Assembly: GCA_965198725.1 (NCBI GenBank)
Contig: CBDAPX010000001.1
Span: 1,984,001-2,048,000 of the forward strand
Length of the DNA stretch: 64,000 nt
Origin: CBDAPX01 sp965198725
Lineage (GTDB): Bacteria > Pseudomonadota > Alphaproteobacteria > Rhodobacterales > Rhodobacteraceae
Reading direction: 5' to 3'
The position numbers and the translations under genes are program-made. The notes under the pieces were generated by a model, which made no database searches, was not told the DNA's origin, and saw only the letters and a program-made list of their open reading frames with translations. This document shows positions 1 to 9,386 of the stretch, in pieces (the first letter of the stretch is position 1; every line of letters begins with the position of its first letter).

Positions 1-530
1 ACCAGATTGTCCAACCCCAGATGCTGATCCCCATGCATGGTGAACATCGGCATTTGAGGGAGCATGCCAAGTTGGGCGAGGCAGCGGGCATTTCCAGCGT
101 TGTTTGCGTCAACGGCATGATGCTGGACCTGTCAGGAAATGCGCCCAAGGTGGCCGAATATATCGAAACCGGCCGCACTTATCTGGATGGATCGGTCCAG
201 ATCGGCGCACTGGATGGTGTGGTGCGCGACCGCATTCGCATGGCGCTGAACGGGCATGTGATTGTCACGGCTATTCTGGACGACGAAAATGAGCCTGTGG
301 GCGAGGCGTGGTGCGAGATTATGGGCCTGCCAGAAACAGGGTCATCCAAGGCGCCGCTTGTCGAAGTGCTGGAAGAGGATTTGACCCAATTCCTGATGCG
401 CGCGGATGCCAAGACGCTCAAAGACGATGACAAGCTGGAAGAAAACCTGCGACGCATCGCGCGGCAAACCAGCCTGAGCGAGATTGGCAAAAAGCCGGAA
501 ACAACGATTATTATCAGCCGGTTGGGCTGA
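1..530 (+). CDS. rnj: Ribonuclease J, C-terminal part (cut by window edge)
   Basis: The reading frame is open from base 3, so the gene begins outside the window; about 175 C-terminal residues are visible. RNase J is a metallo-beta-lactamase/beta-CASP ribonuclease that processes and degrades RNA in the cytoplasm. The visible part holds the PMHGEHRHLREHA motif, whose histidine belongs to the conserved beta-CASP metal-binding region, followed by the C-terminal domain ending KPETTIIISRLG, as in alphaproteobacterial RNase J. The next gene starts one base after its stop, so the two are probably co-transcribed. Confidence 0.85.
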   Translation, partial: QIVQPQMLIPMHGEHRHLREHAKLGEAAGISSVVCVNGMMLDLSGNAPKVAEYIETGRTYLDGSVQIGALDGVVRDRIRMALNGHVIVTAILDDENEPVGEAWCEIMGLPETGSSKAPLVEVLEEDLTQFLMRADAKTLKDDDKLEENLRRIARQTSLSEIGKKPETTIIISRLG

Positions 531-531
531 C

Positions 532-1170
532 ATGTCTGTTGTCTTTGACCTGAATGGCACGCTGATCGACAGCTTGCCGACGATTACGCAAACGGCCAAC
601 AGCCTCTTGTCGGAAAACGGTTTGCCGGACCTGTCTTCACAGGTGGTTGGCAGCTTTGTCGGCTTGGGCGAACAGGTGTTTCTGGATCGGTTGATCGCTG
701 CGACCGCGCTGGAGGCTGGCAATCGGCCTGCGCTGATGGAGCGGTTTATCGCGATTTACAAGGAGGTGTCGCAGGACACGCATTTATTTGCTGGCGTGCG
801 CGAAGCATTGGATCAGTTCGCAGCCGATGGCGTGCCGATGGGGCTGTGCACCAACAAACCGGGTGGCCCAACCGAGGTTGTGCTGCAAACAACCGATCTG
901 GCCCGGTATTTCGATGTTGTGGCCGCGGGCGATACGCTGCCCGTGCGCAAGCCCGATCCGGCGCCTTTGCACCATGCTTTTGAGGCAATTGGCGCAGGTG
1001 TCTATGTCGGGGACAGCGAAACGGACGCCAAAACGGCGGAGGCGGCCTCTGTGCCCTTCGTGCTGTTTACCGAAGGGATCCGCGTCAGTCCGCTGAGCGA
1101 TATTCCGCATGACGCCGCGTTTGACCGCTTTGATTTGCTGCCCGCGGTGATTTCCTCGCTGAAAGCTTAG
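532..1170 (+). CDS. gph: HAD-family phosphatase, phosphoglycolate phosphatase-like
   Basis: A 212-residue HAD hydrolase of the Gph/PGP type, expected to dephosphorylate 2-phosphoglycolate in the cytoplasm. I chose the ATG one base after the RNase J stop because the protein then begins with the family's usual beta strand, MSVVFDLNGTLIDS. A longer frame beginning at 484 would overlap rnj. Motif I reads D6-L-N8-G-T: the usual second aspartate, the general acid/base, is asparagine. Motif II (CTNKP), the motif III lysine region (VRKPDP) and motif IV (VGDSETD) are intact. Length is normal for the family. The D-to-N change makes the usual phosphatase activity uncertain. Confidence 0.8.
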   Translation: MSVVFDLNGTLIDSLPTITQTANSLLSENGLPDLSSQVVGSFVGLGEQVFLDRLIAATALEAGNRPALMERFIAIYKEVSQDTHLFAGVREALDQFAADGVPMGLCTNKPGGPTEVVLQTTDLARYFDVVAAGDTLPVRKPDPAPLHHAFEAIGAGVYVGDSETDAKTAEAASVPFVLFTEGIRVSPLSDIPHDAAFDRFDLLPAVISSLKA

Positions 1171-1394
1171 TCGTCGCTTTTTGCTGCCCGCATGGCGAGC
1201 CCGTCTTCGGTGTGCAATGGAACCCCGGCGAAGCCCCAATCACCACTTTTGATTTCATGAATGCGAACAGATGTGCCCTGTTTCATGGTCCCGCCAGCGA
1301 CTGACACAAAGGCGTCTGTAACCCTTTCAATAATCAGAGCTTTGTCCTTTGCGTCGAAAACGCCTTCCAATACTTGAATGTCTATCAGCGGCAT
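1167..1394 (-). CDS. Tautomerase (4-oxalocrotonate tautomerase family)
   Basis: A 75-residue small tautomerase. The start was set at the ATG giving Met-Pro-Leu-Ile-Asp, because removal of Met exposes the catalytic N-terminal proline used by this family. A strong AGGAGG lies eight bases upstream of that ATG, while the upstream alternative start lacks one. The family forms oligomers and moves protons in keto-enol reactions; the substrate cannot be read from sequence. It converges on the phosphatase gene with a 4-base overlap of the two stops. Confidence 0.75.
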   Translation of the reverse strand: MPLIDIQVLEGVFDAKDKALIIERVTDAFVSVAGGTMKQGTSVRIHEIKSGDWGFAGVPLHTEDGLAMRAAKSDD

Positions 1395-1460
1395 CAATAA
1401 ATACCTCCTTGCAAATCCCAAGGACAGGTTGCACGCATTAGAGCGTCAAGCGAAGCGATT

Positions 1461-2807
1461 TTAGCCTGCGCGACGTTTTTCAAAGCTGAGTGCGATAAAG
1501 CTGGGCATGTGATCGCCCATTCCGATGACCTTGCCGCTCTTGTCAGATTTCGCTTTTGATTTCGACCCTGACTTGCTGGACGAACGGCTGGATTTCTTTG
1601 GCTTCTCTTCGATCTCTTCAACCGCTTCCACTTTGGTTTTGGGCACGGGTTCTGGTTTCTTGATCGGATTTTCGAGACGCGGAATTTCCTTTTGAACCAG
1701 CTTTTCGATAGCGTCCAAGTACTTTTCATCGCGGGGGATGCAGATCATGACCGCCTTGCCGTCGCGTCCGGCACGGCCTGTGCGGCCAATTCGGTGGACA
1801 TAGTCCTCGGCATGACTGGGCACATCGAAATTGAAGACATGGCTGACGCTGGGAATGTCGAGGCCGCGTGCGGCCACGTCCGAGGCGACGAGGAACCGCA
1901 GGTTTCCGTCCCGAAAGCCGTCCAGGGTGCGCATCCGCTGGCTTTGATCCAGATCGCCATGGATCGCGGCGGCGTTATAGTCGTATTTTTTCAATGACTT
2001 CGCGAGGATGTCGACGTCTGATTTGCGGTTGCAAAAGATGATGGCGTTTGTGCATGTGTCACCTTCGGCATCAATCAACGCGCGCAGCAGTTTGCGCTTT
2101 TCGCTGGCCTCACGGTCCCGGCGTGATCCTTTGAACATGACGACGCCCTGCTCGATGGTCTCAGACGTTGTGGCCTGGCGCGCCACTTCGACCCGTTCAG
2201 GTGCAGACAGGAAGGTGTTCGTCACCCGTTCAATTTCCGGTGCCATCGTCGCCGAGAAAAACAGGGTCTGGCGTGTGAAAGGTGTCAGAGAGAAAATGCG
2301 CTCGATATCCGGGATAAAGCCCATGTCGAGCATGCGGTCCGCCTCATCCACCACCATGATCTGAACGCCGGTCAGCAACAGCTTGCCCCGTTCGAAATGG
2401 TCGAGCAGGCGACCCGGTGTGGCGATTAAAACGTCAACGCCCCGGTCGATCAGCGCATCCTGTTCCTTGAACGAAACGCCGCCAATCAAAAGCGCCTTGG
2501 TCAATTTGAGATGTTTGGAATAGGTGTCAAAGTTTTCTGCCACCTGTGCAGCCAATTCACGCGTCGGGCACAGAACCAAGGACCGTGGCATGCGCGCCCG
2601 TGCGCGCCCGCGCGCCAGCAAAGACAGCATCGGCAGTGTAAAGCTGGCCGTTTTGCCGGTGCCGGTTTGTGCGATCCCCAAAACATCACGCCCTTCCAGT
2701 GCCGGCGGTATGGCACCCGCTTGAATAGGTGTGGGCGAGGTATAGCCCGCCTCATCAATGGCTTTGAGTACCTTTGGATTCAGGTTCAGATCCGAAAACT
2801 TGGTCAT
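1461..2807 (-). CDS. rhlE: DEAD-box RNA helicase, RhlE type
   Basis: A 448-residue ATP-dependent RNA helicase. Motifs appear in order: Q motif (PTPIQ), motif I (AQTGTGKT), motif Ib (ATPGR), motif II (VDEADRMLDMG), motif III (FSAT), motif V (ASDVAARGLD) and motif VI (HRIGRTGRAG). The last about 70 residues are a Lys/Ser-rich, probably disordered RNA-binding tail. I chose the ATG giving MTKFSDLNL, the usual RhlE beginning; the frame stays open 36 codons further upstream but that part has no family similarity. Likely roles are ribosome assembly and RNA turnover, often important in the cold. Confidence 0.9.
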   Translation of the reverse strand: MTKFSDLNLNPKVLKAIDEAGYTSPTPIQAGAIPPALEGRDVLGIAQTGTGKTASFTLPMLSLLARGRARARMPRSLVLCPTRELAAQVAENFDTYSKHLKLTKALLIGGVSFKEQDALIDRGVDVLIATPGRLLDHFERGKLLLTGVQIMVVDEADRMLDMGFIPDIERIFSLTPFTRQTLFFSATMAPEIERVTNTFLSAPERVEVARQATTSETIEQGVVMFKGSRRDREASEKRKLLRALIDAEGDTCTNAIIFCNRKSDVDILAKSLKKYDYNAAAIHGDLDQSQRMRTLDGFRDGNLRFLVASDVAARGLDIPSVSHVFNFDVPSHAEDYVHRIGRTGRAGRDGKAVMICIPRDEKYLDAIEKLVQKEIPRLENPIKKPEPVPKTKVEAVEEIEEKPKKSSRSSSKSGSKSKAKSDKSGKVIGMGDHMPSFIALSFEKRRAG

Positions 2808-2998
2808 ATGTATCCGCAATGCGCGGACACTGACTTGGCCCGCCGATCCCCATAAACGCGAGGCTTCCCCGCCTCGGTGCATGCCATGACATAGCACGTG
2901 CGCGGTATCTATCAAAACCTGCCCTACGGGTCAAATCGCGTGGAGATTTCGCTGTAATTTCTGGGCAATGTTGCGATTTCGGCAACGGTTGCGGGGCA

Positions 2999-3937
2999 TT
3001 AGCCAAAGTGTTTCTGAACTTTTGCCGTTAAATCCAGATCACAAAGGCGCAGCATCCCGTGTTTGGATAACCGATCCCGCAGTGTTGGTGTATCAGCGGC
3101 GACTTCTTCAAAAAACTGGCGCAGACCTGTTTCGCCTTCGGTTTCTGAGACGGAGGTCAGCAATTGGTGCAATGTATCGCCTCCCTTTTCCGCTGGGGCC
3201 AGATCCGACCGATAGGCGCCTTTGTCCAAGCGATATTGAAACCGGGCCAGCCAATCGTCCCATGTTTTGGCGTGACAATGGAGCAAGGCAATGTCCGACA
3301 GATCTGTTTCGCCGGGGTTCATCAGGTCGCCCTGGAACACGTTGTGTATGCGAAAAGCGATGTCCGGGCTGCCCGTCCGGACAAAGAGCTTGCCCGCCAC
3401 GTGGCTGAGAAACCCGCCCTTCAAGTATTGACCATAGGTCGGGTAAAGCGCCTTGGTGATAACCGCACGCTCTGGCCCTTTTGGGATAAATCGTTTGAAC
3501 GCTGTGCCATCTCCGGACAATTGTTCATCCGGTCTAATCCGGGCGCAAAAGACGCTGGCGGGCAGGGCGGACAGATGCGCAGCAACTGTGTTTTCCGGCC
3601 ACAGGAATTCGTCAACATCCATGTGGATCAGCCAGTCCACCTCTGGTTTGCGGGCATAGGCATGGGTGGCGTTTTGCGTTTGTCGGACCTGATGCTTGAC
3701 CGGGGCTTTGCCGTTCCGCTGACGCCAATAGCGTTCGTCGCAGCGCACCAGCCGGATTTTCGGGTGCGATTTCAACCGCTGTTGTGTGTCCGGATCAGGT
3801 AAGTCGCCGTCCGGGGCATCGAGATACAGGTACAAACGATGCGCGCCCAAGGCGATGTGATGCGCGGCAAAGGCAAGGCAATCCGGGCCAGAGGCTTTGA
3901 TCGTCGCCACGATCCCCCATGTCGGATTATCTGCCAT
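2999..3937 (-). CDS. Glycosyltransferase family 2-like protein
   Basis: A 312-residue cytosolic protein resembling the Glyco_tranf_2_4 group often found in Rhodobacteraceae surface-glycan loci. It begins with a GIVATIKASG strand and has the DVDEF motif (HMDVDEFLWP), which takes the place of the DxD metal/nucleotide-sugar site. The start lies 11 bases inside the end of the upstream gene, which suggests translational coupling. Two other genes of this type, with the same DVDEF motif, lie at 34.3 and 37.5 kb. The sugar donor and acceptor are unknown. Confidence 0.7.
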   Translation of the reverse strand: MADNPTWGIVATIKASGPDCLAFAAHHIALGAHRLYLYLDAPDGDLPDPDTQQRLKSHPKIRLVRCDERYWRQRNGKAPVKHQVRQTQNATHAYARKPEVDWLIHMDVDEFLWPENTVAAHLSALPASVFCARIRPDEQLSGDGTAFKRFIPKGPERAVITKALYPTYGQYLKGGFLSHVAGKLFVRTGSPDIAFRIHNVFQGDLMNPGETDLSDIALLHCHAKTWDDWLARFQYRLDKGAYRSDLAPAEKGGDTLHQLLTSVSETEGETGLRQFFEEVAADTPTLRDRLSKHGMLRLCDLDLTAKVQKHFG

Positions 3938-4658
3938 TGATGCGGCTCTTGATGATTTGCAGACGGCCAAAGATGCTGCGCGGGTCATGCATCACCTGAC
4001 GCAACATGTGTTGCGCCAACGGCTGAAGGGTCGCATCACGTTCCGACAACAACCACAATCGCGCCAGCATGTTTCGGTCGGCGTCGCCGCGCGCGAGGCT
4101 GTACCGCGGCATGTCAAAGGCAAGGGCTGGTTTGGTGTCGCTGGATCGCCGAAACGGCTGGCTGCCTGACCGGCCGCTCAGGCGGCGTTCACTGTCGTGC
4201 AGCTTGATCATGTCAAACAGCATCATCAACCCCATTCCGCAGGTCCGTTGTTCGGCATTTACTCCATGATCGGCAAAGGTCGTGCAGGCCGAGATTTGCC
4301 ATCTGACGGGCAAGGTTTGCACGAAATTTTCTCCGGTCTCCGTCCAGATCCGCAGGAATAATTGCAGGGCGTGATCGGGAAACTGCGATTTGCGCAGGGT
4401 GGCGATCAGAATGGCATGCAACAGCTCCAACTCACTGCGCCCGACAAGACCGGTGGCCAGTTCGTGATATCGGATCATCGCGTGATGCTGCGGCAGCTTA
4501 GGCAGGGGCGGTGGCGTCGTGACCGTTCTTGCGGCCAGCGCGCCAAGGTCAACATCCGCCGGGGGCAACACGTCTTCCAGATGGGTGAGCGGCTGTTGTT
4601 TCAGCTCGAAATGCCGCAGCACGTTGTAAAACCCGCCACGGTAAATCTCACCCTTCAT
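3927..4658 (-). CDS. Conserved hypothetical protein
   Basis: A 243-residue soluble protein that I do not recognise beyond a likely Rhodobacterales family. There is no signal peptide and no membrane segment. The middle (about 60-155) is rich in aliphatic helices; the end is Arg-rich. It is translated just before the glycosyltransferase with an 11-base overlap, so a linked role in a surface or polysaccharide process is plausible but is inference only. It follows prfC on the same strand after a 24-base gap. Confidence 0.6.
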   Translation of the reverse strand: MKGEIYRGGFYNVLRHFELKQQPLTHLEDVLPPADVDLGALAARTVTTPPPLPKLPQHHAMIRYHELATGLVGRSELELLHAILIATLRKSQFPDHALQLFLRIWTETGENFVQTLPVRWQISACTTFADHGVNAEQRTCGMGLMMLFDMIKLHDSERRLSGRSGSQPFRRSSDTKPALAFDMPRYSLARGDADRNMLARLWLLSERDATLQPLAQHMLRQVMHDPRSIFGRLQIIKSRINGR

Positions 4659-4682
4659 GGAACCCTCGTATCGCCCTTTGCG

Positions 4683-6290
4683 CTAAACCATCATCTCTTT
4701 GGTCGCTGTCAGGCGCAAGTCGGGAAAATCCCGTTCCACACGATCAATATCCCATTGCAACCGCGTCAGATAGACGGTGTCGCCGTCATGATCCTGCGCG
4801 ATATGCTGTTTGTTGGCGTTGACGAACTTGTCCATCGCCAGCTTGTCCCCCTGAACCCAACGGGCCGAGGTGAACTGGCTTTGTTCAAATCGCACGGGCA
4901 GGCCGTATTCCAATTCGATCCGGCTGGCCAAAACCTCAAATTGCAATTGGCCGACGACGCCTACGATAAAGCCGGAACCAATAGAGGGTTTGAATACCTT
5001 GGCAGCACCTTCTTCGGCAAATTGCATCAGGGCTTTCTCCAGATGCTTGGCCTTCAGCGGGTCGCCCGCGCGGACACCTTGCAACAGCTCTGGGGCAAAA
5101 GACGGGATACCCGTCACGCGAATGGCTTCGCCTTCGGTCAGGGTGTCACCAATTCGCAGCTGTCCGTGGTTGGGGATGCCAATGATATCCCCGGCCCAAG
5201 CTTCTTCGGCCAGTTCGCGGTCAGAGGCGAGGAACAAAACCGGGTTGGAGATGGCCATCGGCTTCTTGGAACGCACATGGGTCAGCTTCATGCCGCGCTT
5301 GAAATGACCAGAGGCCATGCGGACAAAGGCAACACGGTCGCGATGCTTGGGGTCCATGTTTGCCTGAACTTTAAAGACAAAGCCGGAAACCTTTGTTTCT
5401 TCTGGTGAAATCTGTCTTGGTTCCGCGCTTTGAATTTGCGGTTCCGGACCGTAATTCCCGATGCCATCCATCAGCTCTTTGACCCCAAAGGAATTGATGG
5501 CAGAGCCAAACCAGATCGGGGTCAGTGTCCCGTCCAGCAAAGCTTGTGGGTCAAGCGGCGGCAACAGCTCGCGCGCCATTTCCAGTTCTTCGGTCAGTTG
5601 CTCCAGCAACTCCGCGGGCACATGCTCGGCCAGCTTGGGATCATCAAGCCCTTTGATTTCAATGCTTTCCGCGACTTTGTTACGGTCCGCGCGGTCCATG
5701 ATCTCCAAACGATCCCGCAGGATGTCGTAACAGCCGACAAAGTCGCGACCTTGGCCGATAGGCCAGCTAGCGGGGGTCACGTCAATCGCCAGGTTTTCTT
5801 GGATTTCGTCAATGATCTCGAAAACATCCCGGCTTTCCCTGTCCATTTTATTGCAAAATGTCAGGATCGGAAGATCGCGCAGTCGGCACACCTCGAACAG
5901 TTTTTGCGTTTGGCTTTCCACGCCTTTGGCCCCATCGATCACCATAACGGCGGCATCGACAGCGGTTAGCGTGCGATAGGTGTCTTCGGAAAAGTCGCTA
6001 TGACCGGGCGTGTCGACAAGATTGAAGCGGAAATCATTGTAATCAAAAGACATTGCAGATGCGCTGACCGAGATGCCCCTGTCTTTTTCAATCTGCATGA
6101 AATCCGATCTTGTCCGCCGGGCTTCCCCTTTGGCGCGGACCTGACCGGCCATCTGAATAGCGCCACCGTACAGCAGGAATTTTTCCGTCAACGTCGTCTT
6201 GCCCGCGTCCGGGTGCGAAATGATCGCAAAGGTCCGGCGGCGAGCAATTTCTGCGGGCAGGTCTGGGCGGTTATCAGCACGATCGAGCAT
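4683..6290 (-). CDS. prfC: Peptide chain release factor 3
   Basis: A 535-residue translational GTPase that recycles RF1/RF2 from the ribosome after termination. The G domain motifs are clear: G1 (SHPDAGKT, near residue 26), G2 region with the switch arginine-rich stretch, G3 (DTPGHSD) and G4 (CNKMDR). Domain II and the RF3 C-terminal domain follow, ending SQFTSARW and LRLTATKEMMV. Length matches RF3 (about 530) and is shorter than EF-G. It lies just downstream of the Hint-domain gene on the same strand. Confidence 0.95.
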   Translation of the reverse strand: MLDRADNRPDLPAEIARRRTFAIISHPDAGKTTLTEKFLLYGGAIQMAGQVRAKGEARRTRSDFMQIEKDRGISVSASAMSFDYNDFRFNLVDTPGHSDFSEDTYRTLTAVDAAVMVIDGAKGVESQTQKLFEVCRLRDLPILTFCNKMDRESRDVFEIIDEIQENLAIDVTPASWPIGQGRDFVGCYDILRDRLEIMDRADRNKVAESIEIKGLDDPKLAEHVPAELLEQLTEELEMARELLPPLDPQALLDGTLTPIWFGSAINSFGVKELMDGIGNYGPEPQIQSAEPRQISPEETKVSGFVFKVQANMDPKHRDRVAFVRMASGHFKRGMKLTHVRSKKPMAISNPVLFLASDRELAEEAWAGDIIGIPNHGQLRIGDTLTEGEAIRVTGIPSFAPELLQGVRAGDPLKAKHLEKALMQFAEEGAAKVFKPSIGSGFIVGVVGQLQFEVLASRIELEYGLPVRFEQSQFTSARWVQGDKLAMDKFVNANKQHIAQDHDGDTVYLTRLQWDIDRVERDFPDLRLTATKEMMV

Positions 6291-6316
6291 AAGGCGCGTA
6301 TAGGATCGTCAGGGGC

Positions 6317-7327
6317 CTAGCGCAAGGAGGCCGCGCGCAGCAATTCCAGAGCGTCGGGCCGGTCCAGCAGTTTGCTTTTGACGTCCAGCCCGTGATGCTG
6401 CGGGCTGTTATGGCTGCGCAGCAGCTGTGCGACCTCTTTTTGCAATTCAATGGGCAGTGCGGGTTGTGTGCGCGGGTCGACCAACAAGCTTTCGGCCGCA
6501 ATGCCTTCGGCATAGATCAATTGGTGGTTGTCGAACAAAATCTGAAAATAGTCGACGAACCCACCATGCTGCACGATCACCGAGTCGCCGTTCACGAGAT
6601 GGCGTGCCTTCACCAAAATCTCGGAGCGACCCGCGCCGATCCGATCCGTGCGCTGATAGATGAACAATCGGTGTTCGGGACTGACGACCAGGTCGTTGGC
6701 GTTGTTCAACGTCCCTGACCGGATCAGGATCGGTGCAAATGCGCCAGTAGCGCGTACCGTGGTTTGCCCGATCCACCGAACTTCTTGCGCGCCGCCATCA
6801 CGGGTCAACACCCGATCTCCGATTGTGAGCTGCTCAATGGGGCGCTGCTCTCCGGATGCCATGGTGATCCGCGTGCCGCGTGAAAAGGAAACGCATCCGG
6901 CTTGGGCGAATTTGGCCTTGGCGGATTCGCGGCTGATCCCAACGAGGCTGTATTCAGTTTTGGGCTCCAATGGCGCCAGCGGTAGCAGATATATCTGGGC
7001 GATCATTCCCGCGTCATCCACTTCGACCAGAACAAGGGCATCCTGGCTGTCAGCCTTTGGGTTCATCAAAAGTAGGGCACAGTCCAGATGCACGATCGCG
7101 CCGGGTTTGCCAATCTCACTATCCGCGCCGATGACATAGTGACCATGTGGCTGCAAATGGAGCGACAACCGGGAGGTTCTGGCTTGTGCATCGAGCTCGT
7201 AATAATCGTCTTGCTCTAGGTCCTCCATCACCGAAATCCCGTCACCCGCATTCGCGCCAACAGAGACGCGAAATGCACCGCCCGGATAGACCGGAAAACT
7301 ATGTGGTGGGATGGACGTGTCAGTCAC
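6317..7327 (-). CDS. Hint-domain protein (Hint_2 type)
   Basis: A 336-residue protein. The first about 145 residues form a beta-rich region of unknown role. A Hedgehog/intein (Hint) domain follows at about 150-300, starting at the GCVSFSRGTRI block with the candidate nucleophile cysteine, then the LTIGDRVLTRDGG strand and the SPEHRLFI block containing the conserved histidine. Hint_2 proteins are common in Rhodobacteraceae and are often linked to large repeat proteins or secretion, but no partner is encoded nearby. Whether it self-cleaves cannot be judged by eye. No signal peptide is evident. Confidence 0.75.
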   Translation of the reverse strand: MTDTSIPPHSFPVYPGGAFRVSVGANAGDGISVMEDLEQDDYYELDAQARTSRLSLHLQPHGHYVIGADSEIGKPGAIVHLDCALLLMNPKADSQDALVLVEVDDAGMIAQIYLLPLAPLEPKTEYSLVGISRESAKAKFAQAGCVSFSRGTRITMASGEQRPIEQLTIGDRVLTRDGGAQEVRWIGQTTVRATGAFAPILIRSGTLNNANDLVVSPEHRLFIYQRTDRIGAGRSEILVKARHLVNGDSVIVQHGGFVDYFQILFDNHQLIYAEGIAAESLLVDPRTQPALPIELQKEVAQLLRSHNSPQHHGLDVKSKLLDRPDALELLRAASLR

Positions 7328-7490
7328 GCGTGTGGGTCCTGTGAGTGAATTGATCGGAATCCGCCGGCTATAGATACATGATTACTTTACGATTGTGTCA
7401 GCATAGCGGTCAAATCACGACCGAATTGCTGGTATTGGTGATGAATCCGTACATATTTGTCCTCGACGCGATGAAGAGGGAGTCAGCGCC

Positions 7491-8270
7491 ATGGATCTGG
7501 GGATCAGAGGGAAACGTGCATTGGTCTGCGCAGGCAGCAAAGGGCTGGGCTATGGCTGTGCACATGCTCTGGCTGAGGCCGGTGTTGATCTGGTGCTGAA
7601 CGCCCGCGGTGCGGACGCTTTGGCAGATGCAGCTGAACGTTTGCGCAGCCAGTTTCAGGTCAATGTGGAAACCATCGCGACAGATGTGACGACCGAAGCG
7701 GGACAGGCAGAATTAATCGCAGCTGCCGGCGATGCCGATATTCTGGTCAACAACGCCGGCGGCCCGCCCCCCGGTATGTGGACCGATTGGACGCGCGATG
7801 ATTTCGTCGCCGCCTTGGACGCGAATATGTTGACACCCATCGCCTTGATGAAAGGGCTGTTGCCGGGAATGATCGAGCGTGGCTGGGGGCGTGTCGTGAA
7901 CATCACCTCGCAATCCGTAAAGGCGCCGATTGCCATTCTGGGATTGTCGAACTCCGCCCGCGCGGGTCTGACCGGATATGTTGCCGGCACCTCGCGGCAG
8001 GTGGCTAAACATGGCGTGACCATCAACAACCTGCTGCCCGGCAGCCACGCGACCGATCGAATTGACGGGCTGGACACCGCAACCGCTGCGCGTGAGGGCA
8101 TTAGCTTTGACGAAGCCCGCGCGCGTCGCCAATCCACGATCCCCGCAGGCCGGGACGGGTTGGCGTCAGAATTCGGGGCGACATGCGCCTTCTTATGTTC
8201 GCAACATGCGGGCTTTATCGTCGGTCAGAACATCCTGTTGGACGGTGGCAACGTGAATTCGACGATCTGA
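7491..8270 (+). CDS. Short-chain dehydrogenase/reductase with atypical active site
   Basis: A 259-residue SDR with a Rossmann fold: the cofactor loop CAGSKGLGYG is near residue 15, the NNAGGPPPG motif is near residue 85, and the catalytic-type serine is in ITSQSV. Where classical SDRs have YxxxK, this protein reads LSNSARAGLTGY, so both the tyrosine and the lysine appear to be missing. A subfamily of FabG-like proteins shares this pattern, so it is probably an inherited trait and not damage. The reaction is unknown. It is followed three bases later by the AlkC-like gene, so the two likely form an operon. Confidence 0.8.
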   Translation: MDLGIRGKRALVCAGSKGLGYGCAHALAEAGVDLVLNARGADALADAAERLRSQFQVNVETIATDVTTEAGQAELIAAAGDADILVNNAGGPPPGMWTDWTRDDFVAALDANMLTPIALMKGLLPGMIERGWGRVVNITSQSVKAPIAILGLSNSARAGLTGYVAGTSRQVAKHGVTINNLLPGSHATDRIDGLDTATAAREGISFDEARARRQSTIPAGRDGLASEFGATCAFLCSQHAGFIVGQNILLDGGNVNSTI

Positions 8271-8273
8271 CCC

Positions 8274-9386
8274 ATGGCATCCGGTTTTTCGCTGAAAGAT
8301 CAGCTGTTTAATCTAGAGAAAACGCAGTATCTCGCGGGGCTTTTCGCGCGCGCTGATGCGCGCTTTGATGCCTCTGCGTTTGAAGTGGCCGTTATGGGCC
8401 GCCTGCTGGAACTGGAGCTGAAAGAGCGGATCGCCTGGATCGCGGCATGGCTGCAAGAGGCGGTGCCGGGGCCGCTGGCAGAGGTCGCGCCGGTGATCCT
8501 GCGCGCCTTGCCGCCGCCCTTGGACCCGGAATTGTCCGATGACGATTTCGGAGACTTCATCTTTGCGCCATTGGGCGACTGGGTCGTCGCCATCGGTCTG
8601 GAAACGCCAGACCTTGCCTTGGACGTGATCGAAGAGATCACCAAACGGTTTTCCATGGAATGGGCTGTGCGGCCCTTTTTGAACGAGCATCGTGATCTCA
8701 CGCTGGCCCGGTTCGCTGTGTGGGCAAAGCACGAAAACTACCACGTGCGCCGCTTGGTCAGCGAAGGCACACGGCCCAAGCTGCCTTGGGGGCAGGGCGT
8801 AACGTTAGACCCGGAAACGCCCTTGCCGCTGCTGGATCAACTCCATGCGGACCCAACCCGCTATGTTACCCGGTCCGTAGCCAATCACCTCAACGACATC
8901 ACAAAGATCGAACCGGATCTGGTTTTGTCCGGGCCGCGGAAATGGCGGGATGCGGGTCGCCAAGAGCCAGAGGAACTAAAGTGGATGACAGGCCATGCCC
9001 TTCGCGGATTGGTTAAGGCAGGCCATCCCGAAGCGATGGCCATGTTGGGCTATGACCCAGAAGCTGAGCTAAGCGTTTCTTTGACCGTGTCTCCAACGGG
9101 GCGCGTGGGTGAGATGATGCCCTTTTCGATCACCTTGGAAGCGCCGCGCGCCACACCGGTTTTGGTTGACTACATCATCCATTTCCGGCGTCCCGGGGGT
9201 AGGATTTCGCCCAAGGTCCACAAGATAAAACAAACCGAGGTCAACGGGGTTCTCACGCTGGACAAGCGGCACAAGTTCAAGGGCGACGCGACGACCTTTA
9301 AACTGGTACCCGGCGAACACCTGTTGGAAGTACAGGTCAATGGGCGCGTCCGTGCCTCGGCAACCTTCGAACTGCTGCCGGCATAA
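8274..9386 (+). CDS. AlkC-like DNA alkylation repair glycosylase with C-terminal Ig-like domain
   Basis: A 370-residue protein. Residues about 1-260 are helical HEAT-like repeats of the AlkC/AlkD superfamily, with the recognisable block NYHVRRLVSEGTRPKLPWG near residue 160. Residues about 262-370 are beta-rich and fit the Ig-like domain found in the larger AlkC proteins. These enzymes remove cationic 3-methyl purines from DNA. The function comes from family resemblance; no experimental link is visible. It sits three bases downstream of the SDR gene on the same strand. Confidence 0.75.
   Translation: MASGFSLKDQLFNLEKTQYLAGLFARADARFDASAFEVAVMGRLLELELKERIAWIAAWLQEAVPGPLAEVAPVILRALPPPLDPELSDDDFGDFIFAPLGDWVVAIGLETPDLALDVIEEITKRFSMEWAVRPFLNEHRDLTLARFAVWAKHENYHVRRLVSEGTRPKLPWGQGVTLDPETPLPLLDQLHADPTRYVTRSVANHLNDITKIEPDLVLSGPRKWRDAGRQEPEELKWMTGHALRGLVKAGHPEAMAMLGYDPEAELSVSLTVSPTGRVGEMMPFSITLEAPRATPVLVDYIIHFRRPGGRISPKVHKIKQTEVNGVLTLDKRHKFKGDATTFKLVPGEHLLEVQVNGRVRASATFELLPA

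Noticed and set aside
4362..5408. 348-residue frame antisense to prfC
   Set aside because: Shadow frame opposite RF3; no domain.
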